64,000 nt of DNA, taken from positions 3,819,650-3,883,649 of the forward strand of contig CM040104.1 of NCBI GenBank assembly GCA_022496805.1, written 5' to 3'. This DNA is from Pohlia nutans. Lineage: Eukaryota > Streptophyta > Bryopsida > Bryales > Mniaceae. Positions within the stretch are counted from its first letter, which is position 1; every line of letters begins with the position of its first letter. Positions 35,135 to 55,868 of this stretch are shown here, piece by piece. Position numbers and translations under genes: made by a program. The notes beneath the pieces are model-generated. The model saw only the letters and a program-made list of their open reading frames with translations, searched no databases and was not told the DNA's origin.

Positions 35135-35573
35135 CTACACTTACATATGGAAAAATGGGCAAAAAAGTAATGAAATGTTGATAGCCAAAGTCCTTTTAAA
35201 AAAGTTCTAGAATTGCTAGTATTTGGATGGAAGTGCCTTAGTTATGGATGAACATATATAGATAGATGATTCTATCCATTCTAGGATGCCTGTTGCTCTA
35301 CCAACAAAAAACAAAAAATAAAATAATAAATGGTTACTCAGTCCTATCTTACGACCAATGATTTTTTCTCAATAATTTTAGAGAATCTTGAATGCATTCT
35401 CGGTATCCGGTTAGTTAGATTTTTTTGGGCAAAGTTTTGCTAGAACCTTACTTGATTTTGGAAGTGGCTACTCTTACATATGGACAAAAAAGTAAATGAA
35501 ATCGCCAAAGTCCTCTCAAATTGCCAATATTTGGATGAAAGTGGCTTACAATAAATCATTTTATTGAAGAGCA

Positions 35574-35650
<77 letters not shown>

Positions 35651-35740
35651 GTGTGTGTGTGGATGATTCTATTCATTTTTTCCTTACCTGGCTACATTCT
35701 AGGATGTGTGTTGCTCTACCAATAGATAAACAAAAATTTG
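35135..35740 (+). repeat. Direct repeat pair with a long (TA)n tract
   Basis: About 35140-35310 and 35450-35730 share blocks (GTGGCTAC, CTTACATATGGA, GGATGATTCTAT, TGTTGCTCTACCAA). (TA)n runs at 35576-35648 and is followed by (GT)n to about 35661. Confidence 0.7.
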
Positions 35741-36322
35741 ATTGTATCAGGCTATTAAAGCCTATGTCCAGTGGATAATCTTAGTCTATCAATTTTGTGG
35801 TGCAAGTTGATGAGAGTGGAGACCCAATGGGAGTAACAACAAGAAGCAATATTTATTTGTTGTAGTAGTGCATTTGACTGGCTCCCATTCTGGTCCCATA
35901 AATGCCTCCCATCTTCATGCTCCAAAGATAGTTGAGACTTTGATTGTTGTATCCCTTAAATGGGCTCTATAAATAATAAAAATTTGCCAAGAGACAAGCC
36001 AAATGTGTTGTGGCCTGCACAATATTGCTTTATATGAAGTCCTCATGAATTATGACATAACAAAATGTGATAGTGAACAATAGAAAGAGTTTAAAAGTGT
36101 ATGGATATGTTCCATAGGGTTTGGTGGGAGAACAAAAGATGTGACATTAGAGAAGGTTGGAGTAAATTTTGCATATGTTCTGTTTGGTTTGGTCAGAAAA
36201 CAAAGGATGTGATATCAAATTGTAGCTTTTCCACAATGATAAACTAAATATACCTCACTAGACCAAAAGCAATACAAACCTTTCTAACATGCTGCAACAT
36301 GCTTGGATTATTGTTGCAATGC
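35741..36322. other. Diverged repeat, no gene
   Basis: 35805-36050 is a diverged copy of 5360-5600. Nothing else is recognised. Confidence 0.4.
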
Positions 36323-36460
36323 CACTAGAAGAAATGTGGGATTCTGCGACTACAAGTACGACTCGAATTAGTCCATAATGACTAGTGACAGTCATTACGG
36401 ACTTGTTTTGAACTAGTTTGAGTCGTATACTTGTAGTCATAGAATCCAAAATTCCTTCCC
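36323..36460. mobile_element. Hairpin MITE with CACTAGAAGAAA end
   Basis: GGATTCTGCGACTACAAGTA (36339) is inverted at 36420-36447. Nested inside is AGTCCATAATGACTAGTG...CATTACGGACT. The left border CACTAGAAGAAA is CACTA-like, but the right border has decayed. Confidence 0.6.
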
Positions 36461-37544
36461 CATATGGAGACAATAGCTAAAGTCTTGTTTCCATGTTCCA
36501 CCCAACTCGTCATCAACCATAGGTGACTATTGTAAAAACACCTCCCAAAATTAAATTGAGTGCAACCATGTCCATCCTACCCTTAGTTATCAATAATGCC
36601 ATTGTCATGCACGGAGTCAGGACTCTCTCAGGTAGGCCATGTTCATCAGCTCTGGTATCACAACAACTGAAGATTGTCTGTAAGTACACAGTGCCTAGTT
36701 ACAGTAAATTACTCTACAATTCCTAACATTCAATAGCATGTGTTGGGTATGCCTTTTACCTTCATCCAACAAGATAAGCAAAGTGGAAGAACAAGAGATG
36801 GAGAAGGAATGAGAGGATTGACACATAGGAGACATTTGATACATCAACGTTTTTCAAGAAATGAACCTAATTACATTACTCCATGCCTGCTAATTTAAAA
36901 GATGGACACATATGATACTCACTCACAACTGTAGGTTCCCAATACTTACAACTCCCTGTAAACATGGGTAGCTACTGATTTACTCTGTCCAAAAATGCAG
37001 CATATGCTACAAATTCGCTTGGAGCCCAAGGCAGAGCTCCTGAATGTTATGTTGATCTTACACAACCATCAGTATGCTTGCTAGTAACTTTCATTTCTTA
37101 TGCAAAATATCATGTGCTTATAAATCTGAGAAAATTTCTTCTTTTATTACCATAACATTCTTGAGAAACTACATTGACACCCTTGCCAAAAGGAGACTCT
37201 TTTTGCACAACATCTTGAACTCAAGTTTTCAAAAATAAATACTTCTAATTTGAATTGACAAAGATCCATGATGTCTATTTTCTGCGCTCAATGACATTTG
37301 AAAGAACTCTTTATCCCATAACGCTTGCCAAACGCATTACAATTCCTCTCTACATATACAGGGACTTACTATCTTCAATCCACTTACCCCTAAATTCTGT
37401 CTTTAACACCACGTATATAGTTGCAGTTGTGGTACCTATAATACCCTCTAATTTTTGTAATTTTCCAAATTTTTTCTTCTTACCAAAAAAAAATTCTCAA
37501 AAATCACACTATTTTTGGAGGGGTACGCATATCAAGCCATCATT
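36461..37544. other. No gene recognised
   Basis: AT-rich intergenic sequence. A 119-codon ORF at 37255-37614 runs into a transposon remnant and shows no domain. Confidence 0.35.
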
Positions 37545-38115
37545 CTACAGCCCTCTCCAAATTTGGAGAATTACAAAGATGTATTATAAAATGCAACTAA
37601 GAGGGATACTTTGAACTTGATGTATGAATAAAAGTTGTACATTATGAATTTTAAATTCTATCCATACAGTTAGATCTATGATTGTTGTCACCAATATTTT
37701 TGTATAAGATTTAGAACTCAAAATTCAAAATTCTTTTGTAATTTGATTACGAATAAGATATTCACAATCTGTGGATGAAATTTGTTGTGATGGGTTGAAA
37801 TGTAATATTCTAAGTGCAATGATTTTTGGACATTTTTTGGTTGCTTAATTTTATGAGTTGAATTTTTCAAGAACACTTTTGAACTATTTTGACCTAAGAT
37901 CTTAGAAATTTTTGGTGAATCACTGCAACATGAAATGAGGCATAAAAATTTCACAAATCGTCCCCTTTCTAATCGATTCACACATACATGAAGCTAACTT
38001 CCCATATAATCTGTAGTAAAAAATCCACACTGCAAAAAGTGCATGGTGGATGAAAAAACATAGATGAAATCTATACATCGTCCAAAAAATGAACGCCTAG
38101 GCAGTTAAGGATTAA
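37545..38115 (-). mobile_element. piggyBac-type MITE 7, inverted relative to MITE 1
   Basis: The interior is the reverse complement of MITE 1 (GCCCTCTCCAAATTTGGAGA... TGTACATTATGAATTTTAAA). The right end, GGCAGTTAAGGATTAA, is intact; the left TIR is lost or degenerate. CGTCCA-AAAAA-TGAACG (38079-38095) ends 16 nt before TTAA 38112-38115. Confidence 0.75.
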
Positions 38116-38570
38116 CCCCTAAACATCTTAGTGTCCAAAAATTGGATCACAAACAAATTCAAAGTCTTGTAACTTTCTCATACAATCTCGGATGACTTTC
38201 ATCCAAGTCACCTTTGCAAGCCTATTAAATTCTCTACCAATTAAAGTAAATGTCTTGTGATGGGGAAATGTTGATAATATTGGAAAGGCCTCCAAATGCA
38301 AGTATGTCAAATTTGTTGGGTAGATTTTATGCTTGCAAAGGTCCTGTCAAATTCTATGAAAATTTTACCATACATTCTTTTGGTAGTCTAAAAACAAGAT
38401 CCTACAGTTAGAGATGCAAAAAAAATCATTTCTAAGGTTTATTTTAAGTCCTGCCTAAACTGCCCGTTCTCCTTAGGAAAACCTCTTTCTCTCCATAACT
38501 TCCACTTACAAAGTCAGAATAAAATTAAAAAAAATTGGATCCCCATTTTTGTATCGACATGTAATAGGCT
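38112..38570 (+). mobile_element. piggyBac-type MITE 8, right end missing
   Basis: It starts TTAACCCCTAAACATCTTAG, sharing its TTAA with MITE 7. TGTCCA-AAAAT-TGGATC begins 16 nt inside. The interior at about 38340-38565 matches MITE 4, then the similarity stops. Confidence 0.65.
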
Positions 38571-39513
38571 GGTGTAGAAACGAGCCAAAATAATATGAGC
38601 AAAACCTAATAAGGACAGCAGTAAAGTGTTTCATTTGCAACAAATGAATTACTTCACAAATTTATCCTGGAGTCCCTATCTATTTTCCTGCTGGTCTTCA
38701 CTCATGCCAACAATTACATTCCAAAGATCTAATGGTCATATTATTTTATGTTGGCAGACAATTCCACGAAATTGGCGCCCATGGTAACTCGGGTGGGAGT
38801 AGAAGAGATCATTCCATCGAGTCAAAGAATTATTGCTAAAACACGATCATGCCAAGAACTTTCATATAAATGTTTAGTGTGGAGTGAACACTTGTCTGCA
38901 TGAATGGAAAATCTGAAAGAAGTCTGCTCTGTAATAACTTCACTGCAATGTATAAAAGTACAAACCACCTCCTTAGATACAAAAGATGGAAAATATTCCA
39001 CCTTTCCCACAGGCCGGCATCCGTCCCAAAGTTCCAGGTGACAGGTGATTAATCGCTGCAGGAGGAATAAATCGTACAGTATATGTTTCTACACTCGAAG
39101 CCAATGTTTAAGCTCCAAACGATCTAACTTCCTCCCGGTCTTACTACTTCCATTTCAAGCCAACAACTACATACGTTCAAAAGATTGAGTCCTTGCCTTG
39201 CTTTGGAAAAATCAGAAACATCGCCTATTATGAGGGAACAGAACTCATACCTCAACAAATCTCCGCCTCCATCAATAAAGAGCCTGTGTGGTTGAAAAAT
39301 GTCGGATTCGTCACTTCCAAGGACACCAAACTCTTTCCCTGCAAATTTCTTCCTTGATGGGCTGAACTTGAGATTCTAGCAACTCAGCCTCCGCGACATC
39401 GATCAGACTCTTCCAGACAGCCTTCTTAGCCCCAAAGCTGAAGAGTAGTCATCTTTGACATACACGATGAGGCTAGGGTTAATAACCTTTAATTGGCCAC
39501 CCCGGACACGTGT
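38571..39513. other. Intergenic region and probable 3' UTR of the PRP16 gene
   Basis: The helicase gene ends at 39514 on the minus strand, so the upper part of this stretch is likely its 3' UTR. No other gene is seen. Confidence 0.4.
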
Positions 39514-47131
<7,618 letters not shown>

Positions 47132-47952
47132 GGCGAAACTGGCTGTGCGGCTCCACCCTCCCTGGCCAGTTCCGCTCGGCAGGAACGGTGAAAAAATCTC
47201 AACTCATGAGAATTGTTACGATCTCAACAGAGCCTCAGACGATAACAGGTATCAAAATTCAAGTGAGAAAAAAGATTAAACAGAACTGGCACCCGCGGTA
47301 AGGGATTCTCAAAAAACAGAGCTGTAAACACAAAGGAAAAAAACCTCCGCTGGGACGCACCGACGTCCGTAAGGGTCGAAAATCCAGTTCCGACCGACCT
47401 ACCTATGGACCGACCTGGGAACCCACTTCCCGTCGTTCGTTGCCAGCCCTAATTTATCAAGGATGACGAACATATCATCCACAGTAATTCATCCAAATAT
47501 CATCCAGTGTCACAATTGTGATACTCTCACCAAATCAGTTGCTTTCTAACGTTTATGCAAATTGAAATTCCAGGTTATGCAATTTTCTTTCAAGAATACA
47601 CTAGTGTGACATTGTGTCATTGGCCTCTTGTTCCTTGTGAAATAGCCATGCTTTTACTTCTTTCTTTCTTTTTTAGAATAATTTATCCATTACTTAACAA
47701 AATTCTATTAAAAGTCCATAATTTCCACACTAAAAGGTCCAAAAGCCACAAAATGACTTCAAAGTACCCTTTCTTGTCGAGAGTTTTTTAAGAATACCAA
47801 GAACGTGGCCAACGGCTTCATGGTCCGGGATATCTCAACGCAATATACAAAACAAAACAAACAAACTACCTTCTTTAATGTATAAATGGGCTATGCCCTA
47901 CCTCAAAGTCTTGTTGCAAAAACTCATTTATCTCAAACAAATTCATTTATAT
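47132..47952. other. Promoter/5' UTR side of PRP16, then AT-rich DNA
   Basis: The GC-richer stretch to about 47450 is the likely leader and promoter of the helicase. CGACCGACCTACC and CGACCTGGG repeat near 47391-47428. The rest is AT-rich with no gene. Confidence 0.4.
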
Positions 47953-48505
47953 TAACCCCTAGCAGCTTAAAAAAATCAAAAGTCTTCTTCTGCCTTCGTT
48001 TTCAAATACTAAAACTTGTATTTTAATTTTCTTTTAATTTCTCAAATATAGCCCTCTATATCTTCTATCTAGCTTGAAAATTTCATAATTTTTGTATAAG
48101 AACTGAATTTTTTTAATTTTTAAAATTTTCTATCTCTAAAAAAATTGTAGAAATTATAAAAAAGGTCAATTTACCTTGAATTGTTTTTAAGAAAAAAAAG
48201 AGAGAGATAATTATAATGAACCCTGTGATGAAAATTTCATGCTCATTGCACTTTTACACAAGGAAATTCATTAGAAAAATACGCTCTACAGTGTATTTTG
48301 AAATTTTGAAAGCCCCAACTTCAAATTGCCATAGACAAATCATTATTGCTCCCAATCATATACCCAATGGTTCATGGGATGCAAAATTCCCATGCCCTCA
48401 ACTGCTCATTTGACACCTAATCTATAAAAGTTATTGATTTGGAGATATTTTCAAAAGACATAAAAAAATCAACCATTTTTTACTTCTTAGGCCCTAAAGA
48501 GTTAA
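47953..48505. mobile_element. piggyBac-type MITE 9
   Basis: Starts TTAACCCCTAGCAGC and ends GGCCCTAAAGAGTTAA. It is 553 bp and shares TTAA 48502-48505 with the next element. Confidence 0.65.
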
Positions 48506-49077
48506 CCTCTAAACGTCAAACCGTCCAGAAAGTGAACGATGTACAAAATCAAACACAATTTTCTCATCCGTCATGCACTTTCTACAATGTGGATTTTTTA
48601 CTATATATTTTATGGGAAGTTAACTTTATGCATGTGTGATTCGATTAGAAAGGGGATGATTTGTGAAATTTTTATGCCTCATTTCATGTTCTAGTGATTC
48701 ACCCAATACTTCAAAGATTTCAGTGTAAAAGTGTTCTTAAAAAAGTAAACTCATAAAAATAAGCAACCAAAAAATCTCCAAAAATCACTACACTTAGAAT
48801 ATTACATTTCAACCAATGACAATAAATTTCATATACAAACTATCAATATCTTATTGGTAATCTAATTACAAAAGAATTTTGTATTTTAAGTTTCAAATTT
48901 TATACAAAAATATGGGTGATTGCAATCATAAATTGAACCATATGAATTGAATCCAAAATTCATAATGTACAAGTTTGATTTATACATCAAGTTCAAAATA
49001 TCTCTTTTAGTTGCATTTTATAATGCATCTTTGCACTTCTCCAAATTTGAAGAGGGTTGCAAGCATTTAGCGGTTAA
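48502..49077 (+). mobile_element. piggyBac-type MITE 10 (MITE 1 subfamily)
   Basis: Starts TTAACCTCTAAACGTC and ends CATTTAGCGGTTAA. The interior closely follows MITE 1 in the same orientation. CGTCCA-GAAAG-TGAACG begins at 48522, 16 nt inside the TTAA. Confidence 0.85.
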
Positions 49078-49212
49078 TCTTAGCTAACATTGTAACAAAT
49101 GAAAGTCACAAACAATGCATAACATTCAATTAGAGGAAATTTGAGACCTCTAAAAGGCCTTGAGTTCTCATGCACAAAAAGGAATAAAATCAAAAAATCA
49201 AAAATCAAATTA

Positions 49213-49261
<49 letters not shown>

Positions 49262-50867
49262 ATATTAAATTTTATGTGGTCGCCTTTCGGCCACGTCAAA
49301 CTGGATATTTATTTATTTAATTTTTAATATCTATTTATAATATATTTAAATAATGCATTAAAAATATACTTTAAAAAAATTCAATACTTTTTTAATACTT
49401 TTTTCTTTTAAATAATTTTTATTAAAATAAAAATTTCAGTCAAAATCCAAATTTTGGAACTAGTTTTGAAACAACCCTACAGAGGCTTCAAATCTCTTCT
49501 AAAGGTTAAGCCTTAGACTTTGTACCGCTAATAAAGTTTCTAAGATTCTTTTTGATGCTCTTTGTTTTCACATCTTAAATTTGTCTTATTTGCTTGACTC
49601 CTTCTAAATTCCCTAATATAATGATAACTATCTTCTTTTGCTCTAGTTCCAAGATAAGTTATTGTATGAGTAAAAATCAAACAAAGTAGTAGGGGTGCAG
49701 AACCCTATTGCTATAGAATGTAATGACATCCATTTAGTTGAATTAAACATCAATTTCAAAATTTTCAAAAAATTTATCTCCAAAAACACCATCATTATAA
49801 TTATATCAAAAACTCAAAATAACCCATTGTCTTATAACTTTTGGAATAATGGGCAAAAGCAAATGATGTCCATTTAATGCACACTTAATCAACCCCAAAA
49901 TGTGTTCAACATTGTTTTAGGAAAAATTAAAATATGCTACAATATTTTATTTTTTTAATTATTTAGAAGTTAATGTTTAAATAGAAAAATGTCAAGCATT
50001 AAAGTCGTTCTTTAATTCATACTCTAGTTTTTGTGTTGTAATATTTCCTTTGACCTCCTATAAATTAGTGTAATCAATTATCTATGGAGTACATCAAACC
50101 ATTCTAGATTAATTGAATCCCTAAGGATTTACAATTTAACCATTGGATATATAGAATAATAAATAATTGCATAACACAATAGAGCTACACTGCAATGGAG
50201 CACCCTTTTGAAAACTAAATTAAAAGAGAACCTTCACTTAAATCCATTTTTCTAATGGTAATAAAGGAATGCCATTTGTATTCCATGAATTTTGGGACTA
50301 CCGTGTTGTTGCTACATAAACTTATTAAATTGTGGTTCCATTGCAAAAGCCAGTGTTGCCTCCCATTGCTCTATGCTATGTGATGTTGAAAGTTGACACT
50401 GAGTTTATCCAACTATAAAAATTACATGAGAAACAAAGTGAAATATATTCCATTAGAGTACATTCAACCTTGCAAATCCAAAGGTACATTACATTTCAAA
50501 CCCCGTCTAAAGTATTGGAATCCAACTTGTAACTTTCTAGATATAGGCCCCTTAAATTTTAAAAACACAACATTTCATATTTGTGGGTGCCAATATCTCT
50601 TAAACTACAACTCCAAATGCAAAAATTTCAAATGATTTGAGTTTAGAAAAGTCACATTATGCTACCCTGAAATTTTCAGATCATTATGACATTTTATTTT
50701 TTTATTTTTTGGGCTCCTTTAGTCCTTTAAGTCTTTAGGTTTCCAAATATTTCGGCCATGGGACATTAGGTCTCTACAATACCTATGTGACGACAATATT
50801 ATTGACTTTCATGGCATTTCCCTTTTTTTGGCCTCATGTAAACCAAAGTTGACCCGGGACAAGTTAA
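49078..50867. other. AT-rich DNA, no gene recognised
   Basis: It contains (AT)n at about 49214-49262 and long A/T runs. ORFs of 60-80 codons have no coding features. Confidence 0.4.
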
Positions 50868-51417
50868 GTAACTCCTAAACGACGGAGAGGATAAGGGCAA
50901 AACCTAGATGTATTACAAAATGTTACTTTTGCATCTTTGATGAAGTTTGGTCTAAAAGAGAAAATGAGAAGTATGATGTTTAGTAATTATCCATACGGTC
51001 AAACTCTCAAAAAATGTTTTAGATACTCATTTAATGAATTCTAAAAGCACTTACCATTTAATATTCACCAAAATTACAAATTGGTTTTTTAGAATTTGAA
51101 ATTTGGTGTGATTCATCAAAACTAGACATTCTATTCTAAAATTCAAAAAGTAATTTTTTCAAAGGAAAGAACATCATCAGTATTCCTAAATAGTGAATTT
51201 TATAAGACTAGGACAATATTGGGATATTTGTTTTTGAAAAATTCTCCTCAGTGGGATTTAACTTGGATTGATATGATTCAAATTGGGTTGGAAAGTAGAG
51301 TTGATTTCCTATTTGAAAATGTTTTTTATTTTTATATAAAAATATTATTATTGTCCTAGACAGCCCATAAAAAAGGACAGCGATCACAAAATGGTTGTTC
51401 GGTCATGTAGGGATTAA
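50868..51417. mobile_element. piggyBac-type MITE 11 (degenerate)
   Basis: The left end GTAACTCCTAAACGACGG resembles the TIR with a mutated TTAA. The right end reads GTCATGTAGGGATTAA. CGATCA-CAAAA-TGGTTG (51381-51397) sits exactly 16 nt before TTAA 51414. Length (~550 bp) fits. Confidence 0.5.
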
Positions 51418-51874
51418 CTCTTAAATGCTCAAACGATCATTTTCTGATCGTTGCCTGAATCTAATGGACTTCCTGGAACAGAAAAAAATTTAAAAAAAAA
51501 AATACTACATCAAGTCTACTTACCTACGCAATTTGAATTATGTCAATCCGAGTTAAACTCTACCCGAAAGAAATTTTCAAAGCGGATCACCTCAACATTG
51601 TCTTAGTGATATAAAATTTGCTATTTGGGGAAAACAGTGATGTTCCATCCATCATTTCTTTTGCTTTTTTGAAGTTTACAATAGATAAACTAACTTTAAC
51701 CAATCATGCTAAATTTTAAATTCTAAAAGTGAATATTATAGTTTATGCAAATTTTCAAAGGTTAATGCTTTTAAATTCATTCACAAAATATCTAATGTTA
51801 TTTTTGAAAGTTTGACCGTACAGATAATTTGTACATCGTCCAAAAAATGAGACGCTTAGGCAGTTAGGGGTTAA
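51414..51874. mobile_element. piggyBac-type MITE 12, palindromes at both ends
   Basis: Starts TTAACTCTTAAATGCTC and ends GGCAGTTAGGGGTTAA. CGATCA-TTTTC-TGATCG (51434-51450) and CGTCCA-AAAAA-TGAGACG (51837-51854) both lie 16 nt inside their TTAA. It shares TTAA with both neighbours. Confidence 0.82.
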
Positions 51875-52410
51875 TGCACTAGCATCCACTATGTATATGA
51901 CGTACTAACTGAAACTACTAGATTCTCATCCAAGTTGGATAGTTTTCATCCACCAAAAATTCTCTTGGTTCTTGAGCAAGTTGACTATCCTTTGTACGGT
52001 TTGGATCTTCAAAATAGGTTATTATGATTTTCAGAAAAACATCACAATTGGTTTATGTCAAGTTTCATTCTTAGTTCAAAAAGTGGAACCTTAAATATGA
52101 TTTTCCAAAATAAGTAAAATCAAATAACAGAAACCATACGATCTCGTAGTGCATGTTATTCCAATTTCATTACCATATTTTTAATTATTTTGGTGCTAAT
52201 ATGGGATTTTAAATTGAGTTTCAAGAGAAAACCTTGCAAAATTAACTTAAAAATATTAAATAAAAATAAAAAGATTTCAATTGTACGAATGTGATCTTCA
52301 CATTGACATTTACAATTTTGCTTTGACCATCAACCCCATTTTTGGCTTTCATCAAACATTTTATAACGCTTCTTTGAAAACAATGTTGAATCCCGATGTT
52401 AAAGGGTTAA
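51871..52410 (-). mobile_element. piggyBac-type MITE 13 (inverted relative of MITE 14)
   Basis: The right end GATGTTAAAGGGTTAA is intact; the left end TTAATGCACTAGCATCC is degenerate. The interior is the reverse complement of 53222-53727 (TTCAACATTGTTTTCAAAGA; TTTGTACGGTTTGGATCTTC). Confidence 0.72.
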
Positions 52411-53061
52411 CTTTATAGAGTTATCCGTAAAGTCCATCAAATTTTGAAGAAGATACCATGAATTTTGAATTATACTCTTATTTGTAAACTCCAAATAGTT
52501 AAAAGGTGTGAAAGATCTTAATGGTTTATCATTATTAAGTGTGTAAGAGGTGTGTAACAGTTTGGTGATCCTCAAAAGTTTTTTTAGTACTAAGAAAGGA
52601 GCTAAAAAACTATTGAAGACCACCAAGCCCTTACACACCTCTAACACACCTAATATAACCAAAATTTTCCACACCTTTCAACTATTCATAAAATTTAGTA
52701 GCCTTCATGGGGCTGCCTTTTGATCTCTCCTCACTTCACCCAATTGAGCTCATCCATGGCATCTAGGATAAAGGAGTGGGTGGTAGGACCAGAAAAAGTT
52801 AAATATGTGTGCACGGCTTTGTAAGTTGTGCAGTTACTATTGATGCATGGGCACCCAAAGTCAATGTAATTGAATGCATAATACTCTCTTCCATGAATAG
52901 CAACTGTGGGGAAGCTTGAGCTTGGGAGTGGGGCACTCATAGATTCTTCAGTTCATGATAACCCGCATGCGAGTATATTGAAGCATTTCACCATCTCCAA
53001 ATCAGTGTAGGTATCAATTGGGATTCACCATGTATAGAATTTAGTTTTGGTGTTTTATTAA
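52411..53061. other. No gene recognised
   Basis: Between two MITEs. Near 52545-52640 the GTAAGAGGTGTGTAA and TTACACACCTCTAA phrases form an inverted repeat of about 90 bp. ORFs at 52399-52940 on the minus strand have no domain. Confidence 0.4.
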
Positions 53062-53200
53062 AGGCCTCTTTACACTAGAGGCGAGAAGTTGTGAGGAGAG
53101 AAATTTCAGCCAATGAGAAATTGGTGTTCTCGGTTTCTAGGCCTCCCATTGGCTGAAATTTTTCTCCTCGTGGCTTCTCGCCTCTAGTGTAAAGAGGCCC
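53062..53200. mobile_element. Short PIF/Harbinger-like MITE, near-perfect hairpin
   Basis: GGCCTCTTTACACTAGAGGC at the left is inverted at the right. TAA lies at 53059-53061 and 53201-53203. About 60 bp per arm pair, including GCCAATG/CATTGGC. It belongs to the same family as 7222-7668 but is three times shorter. Confidence 0.85.
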
Positions 53201-53221
53201 TAAGAAGGATAACATAGCAAA

Positions 53222-53727
53222 TTAACCCTTAACGTCCCAATTCAACATTGTTTTCAAAGAAGTGTTATACAATGTTTGATGGAAACCGAAAATGGAGTTG
53301 ATGTACAAAGAAAATTTGTGAATGCCAATGTGAAGATCACATATGTATGGTTAGATGTATCATATTTTTTTATCAATAATTTTAAAATAATTTTGCAAGG
53401 TTTTCTCTTGAAATTCAATTAAAAATCTTGAATTAACACAAAAAATTTGAAAATATTGGAATGAAATTGGAATAACATGCACTACACGATGGTATGGTTT
53501 CCATTATTTGATTCTACTTATTTTGGAAAATCATGTCTAAGGTCTCACTTTTTGAACTAAAAATGACACTTGACATAAACCGATTGTGTTATTTATTCAA
53601 AAATCATGATAACCTATTTTGAAGATCCACACCGTACAAAGGATAGTCAACTTACACAAGAACCCAAAAAATAAATAAATAAATGTTCGTCGTTCAATAT
53701 ATGAACGTTGGCGAGTTAAAGGGTTAA
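53222..53727 (-). mobile_element. piggyBac-type MITE 14
   Basis: Starts TTAACCCTTAACGTCCC and ends GAGTTAAAGGGTTAA. CGTTCA-ATATA-TGAACG (53691-53707) ends 16 nt before TTAA 53724. Internal GAAGATCCACACCGTAC matches the inverted motif of MITE 13. Confidence 0.83.
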
Positions 53728-53893
53728 GATGGAGAAACATGCAAGAAAACTGTTATATCACTGATATGAAACGTTGGTAATACTACTTGTGAACACCAAT
53801 TTGAATAGTTTGATATGTACATATTGTAGGTTTACCAAGATGGAAAATATTGCTATTGTGTGATTAATATAACTTTTTTTATGTGAATCATTA

Positions 53894-53912
53894 TTAACCC
53901 TTTTAAGACATA
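53894..53912. mobile_element. Isolated piggyBac-type end
   Basis: TTAACCCTTTTAAGACATA resembles the TIR. A possible partner is the GGGTTAA at 54906-54912, but MITE 15 would then be nested inside. Confidence 0.35.
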
Positions 53913-53965
53913 TGCTTTCTCGATTTCACAATAAAAATTACTTTTAAATTCCATTTTCACCCTTA

Positions 53966-54559
53966 AGTGACCAAGGGTTTTTTTGAGATCTAAATGTGTT
54001 ATATTGTTCATCTTACTAAACTTTTATGAGACTTTGCACACCTTACATATATGTAGAGCACAATAATAAGTCAACATCCATACAATTAATTTTTCAAAAA
54101 GTGCTTTGCATTTTTTTAATAATCATTTTATAAGAATTATCTATGAAAATTCATAATAAATGCACGTTTCATCATTTTGATTTGGAATCAAGTTGATAGG
54201 TAAAACCATTGATTTTATATGATGACTACTTTGTCCATCTTAGAGCTACTCTTGTTTGATAAAAAATCTAAAGATTCCAATCATAATAGAGTTTCAATTT
54301 TGTAACAATCTAAGATACTGTCACTTTGAGGGGTTTAGATGATAAGTAGTAAATATCTTTTCTAGTTTCATTTTTTAAATGTTTTCTTAGTTTCAATATC
54401 TACAAAGGCTGACAAGTTTTAATATCTACAAAGACAAAACCACACGCTGAAAAATTGTTATTTTTGCAATAGTTATGGATGTTTTAAGTTGGTTGAAATT
54501 TTGGTAACTTTGAAATTCTGTATCGACCAAATATGGTCGTGTAGGGAATTACGGGTTGG
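53966..54559 (-). mobile_element. piggyBac-type MITE 15 (degenerate TTAA)
   Basis: The left end TCACCCTTAAGTGACCAAGG resembles the left end of MITE 4. At the right, CGACCA-AATA-TGGTCG (54524-54539) is followed after 16 nt by ATTACGGGTTGG, where TTGG replaces TTAA. Confidence 0.5.
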
Positions 54560-55832
54560 GACAAAAGTGCTTTTCAGCCCCTTCGTAAAATCAAAAAAAT
54601 TGAAATCTAAATTTCCACTTTTAGTATTGTCCATACGTAAAAGTTTTAAATCGGTGAAGGGAATTACAGTACCTTCACATAACAAGCTAAAATTTTGGAT
54701 TGACTATATTTTATTGCCCACGCTGTTAAAAATTAAGCATGATTTGGTTCCTGATTTACTGTGGTTCTATTCTAAAAAAATACGGATCTCTTAATGATGT
54801 TTGGTTTGACATTTAGAAAACCCCATTTGATGCAAAGAATTACAAATTATGACCAACATTCTCCCAAAATATTTTTCATTCTGTGGACCTTGCAAAGTTT
54901 TTTAAGGGTTAATATAGTGCTCAAGGGTATAAGAGACCATATATTGTATATACAACAACACATTAAAAAAATGATATTCATCATTCAATAGCAATACTAA
55001 AAAAATAATCTACTTACATTCATGAACTTCCAACCAAGTACTTATAAGCGTCTATAAGAAATGTTTGTCATAAAAACCTTAAATCATTACGTTTGTTATG
55101 CATTTTTCATGACCAATGTATTTCAACTAAAATGTTCAAAAATGTTTTGTTCAAAAATGTTCAAATTTCTTTGTTGTTTTCAAGCTTATACTTATTAATG
55201 AACAAATTAAGCGACTATTATAATTACATTTTGAATGAATACAATAGGAAAACATCAACAATTTTGAATGAATACAAAAGGAAAACATCAACAATTTTGA
55301 ATATTGACCATCTTTATACATACAACCTTTCAGACATGCACAACCATGATTTTTTAGTACATGAATTATGTTGCACTAAACGGCTTGTTTAGAATGAACG
55401 GACAAGTTGTTATGAATCTACAAATGTACAAATCTACTTCCATAATGTCAAAATGTTCACACAATACACTTGAGAACTCTCTTGTACCCCACTTTTGGTA
55501 ATCAATATATTGTACATGAGTTGCGTAGTTCCCAAGTAACATGTGGAAAGTGTCCAATCACATTTGTACACCATAGCAAATATTCTATGCACATACTAGA
55601 ATGTGAAATTGGAGAGTAATCAGCCTTTTTCCATATTCTATAATTTGTCTTCATTTCAAGCTCAAGGATTGTCATTCCAAATTGGTTAGTTAGAGCTCAT
55701 AGTATTTATAGTTTTAGTACCATATTGTCCTTTAGTTTAAGTTACTGATGATATAACAATGTATAACCAAAATTGCAACTCCAAATTTCGTCACTATTTT
55801 CTTCCGTCTATATTTATTACTTTTTTGTTACT
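54560..55832. other. No gene recognised
   Basis: AT-rich DNA. A short direct repeat (ATTTTGAATGAATACAA.AG) occurs near 55230-55300. Small ORFs have no coding features. Confidence 0.4.
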
Positions 55833-55868
55833 TTAACCCCTAACTGCCTGAGCGACCATATATGGTCG

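Noticed and set aside
37255..37614. 119-codon ORF as a gene
   Set aside because: It runs from AT-rich DNA into the MITE 7 remnant and has no coding bias.
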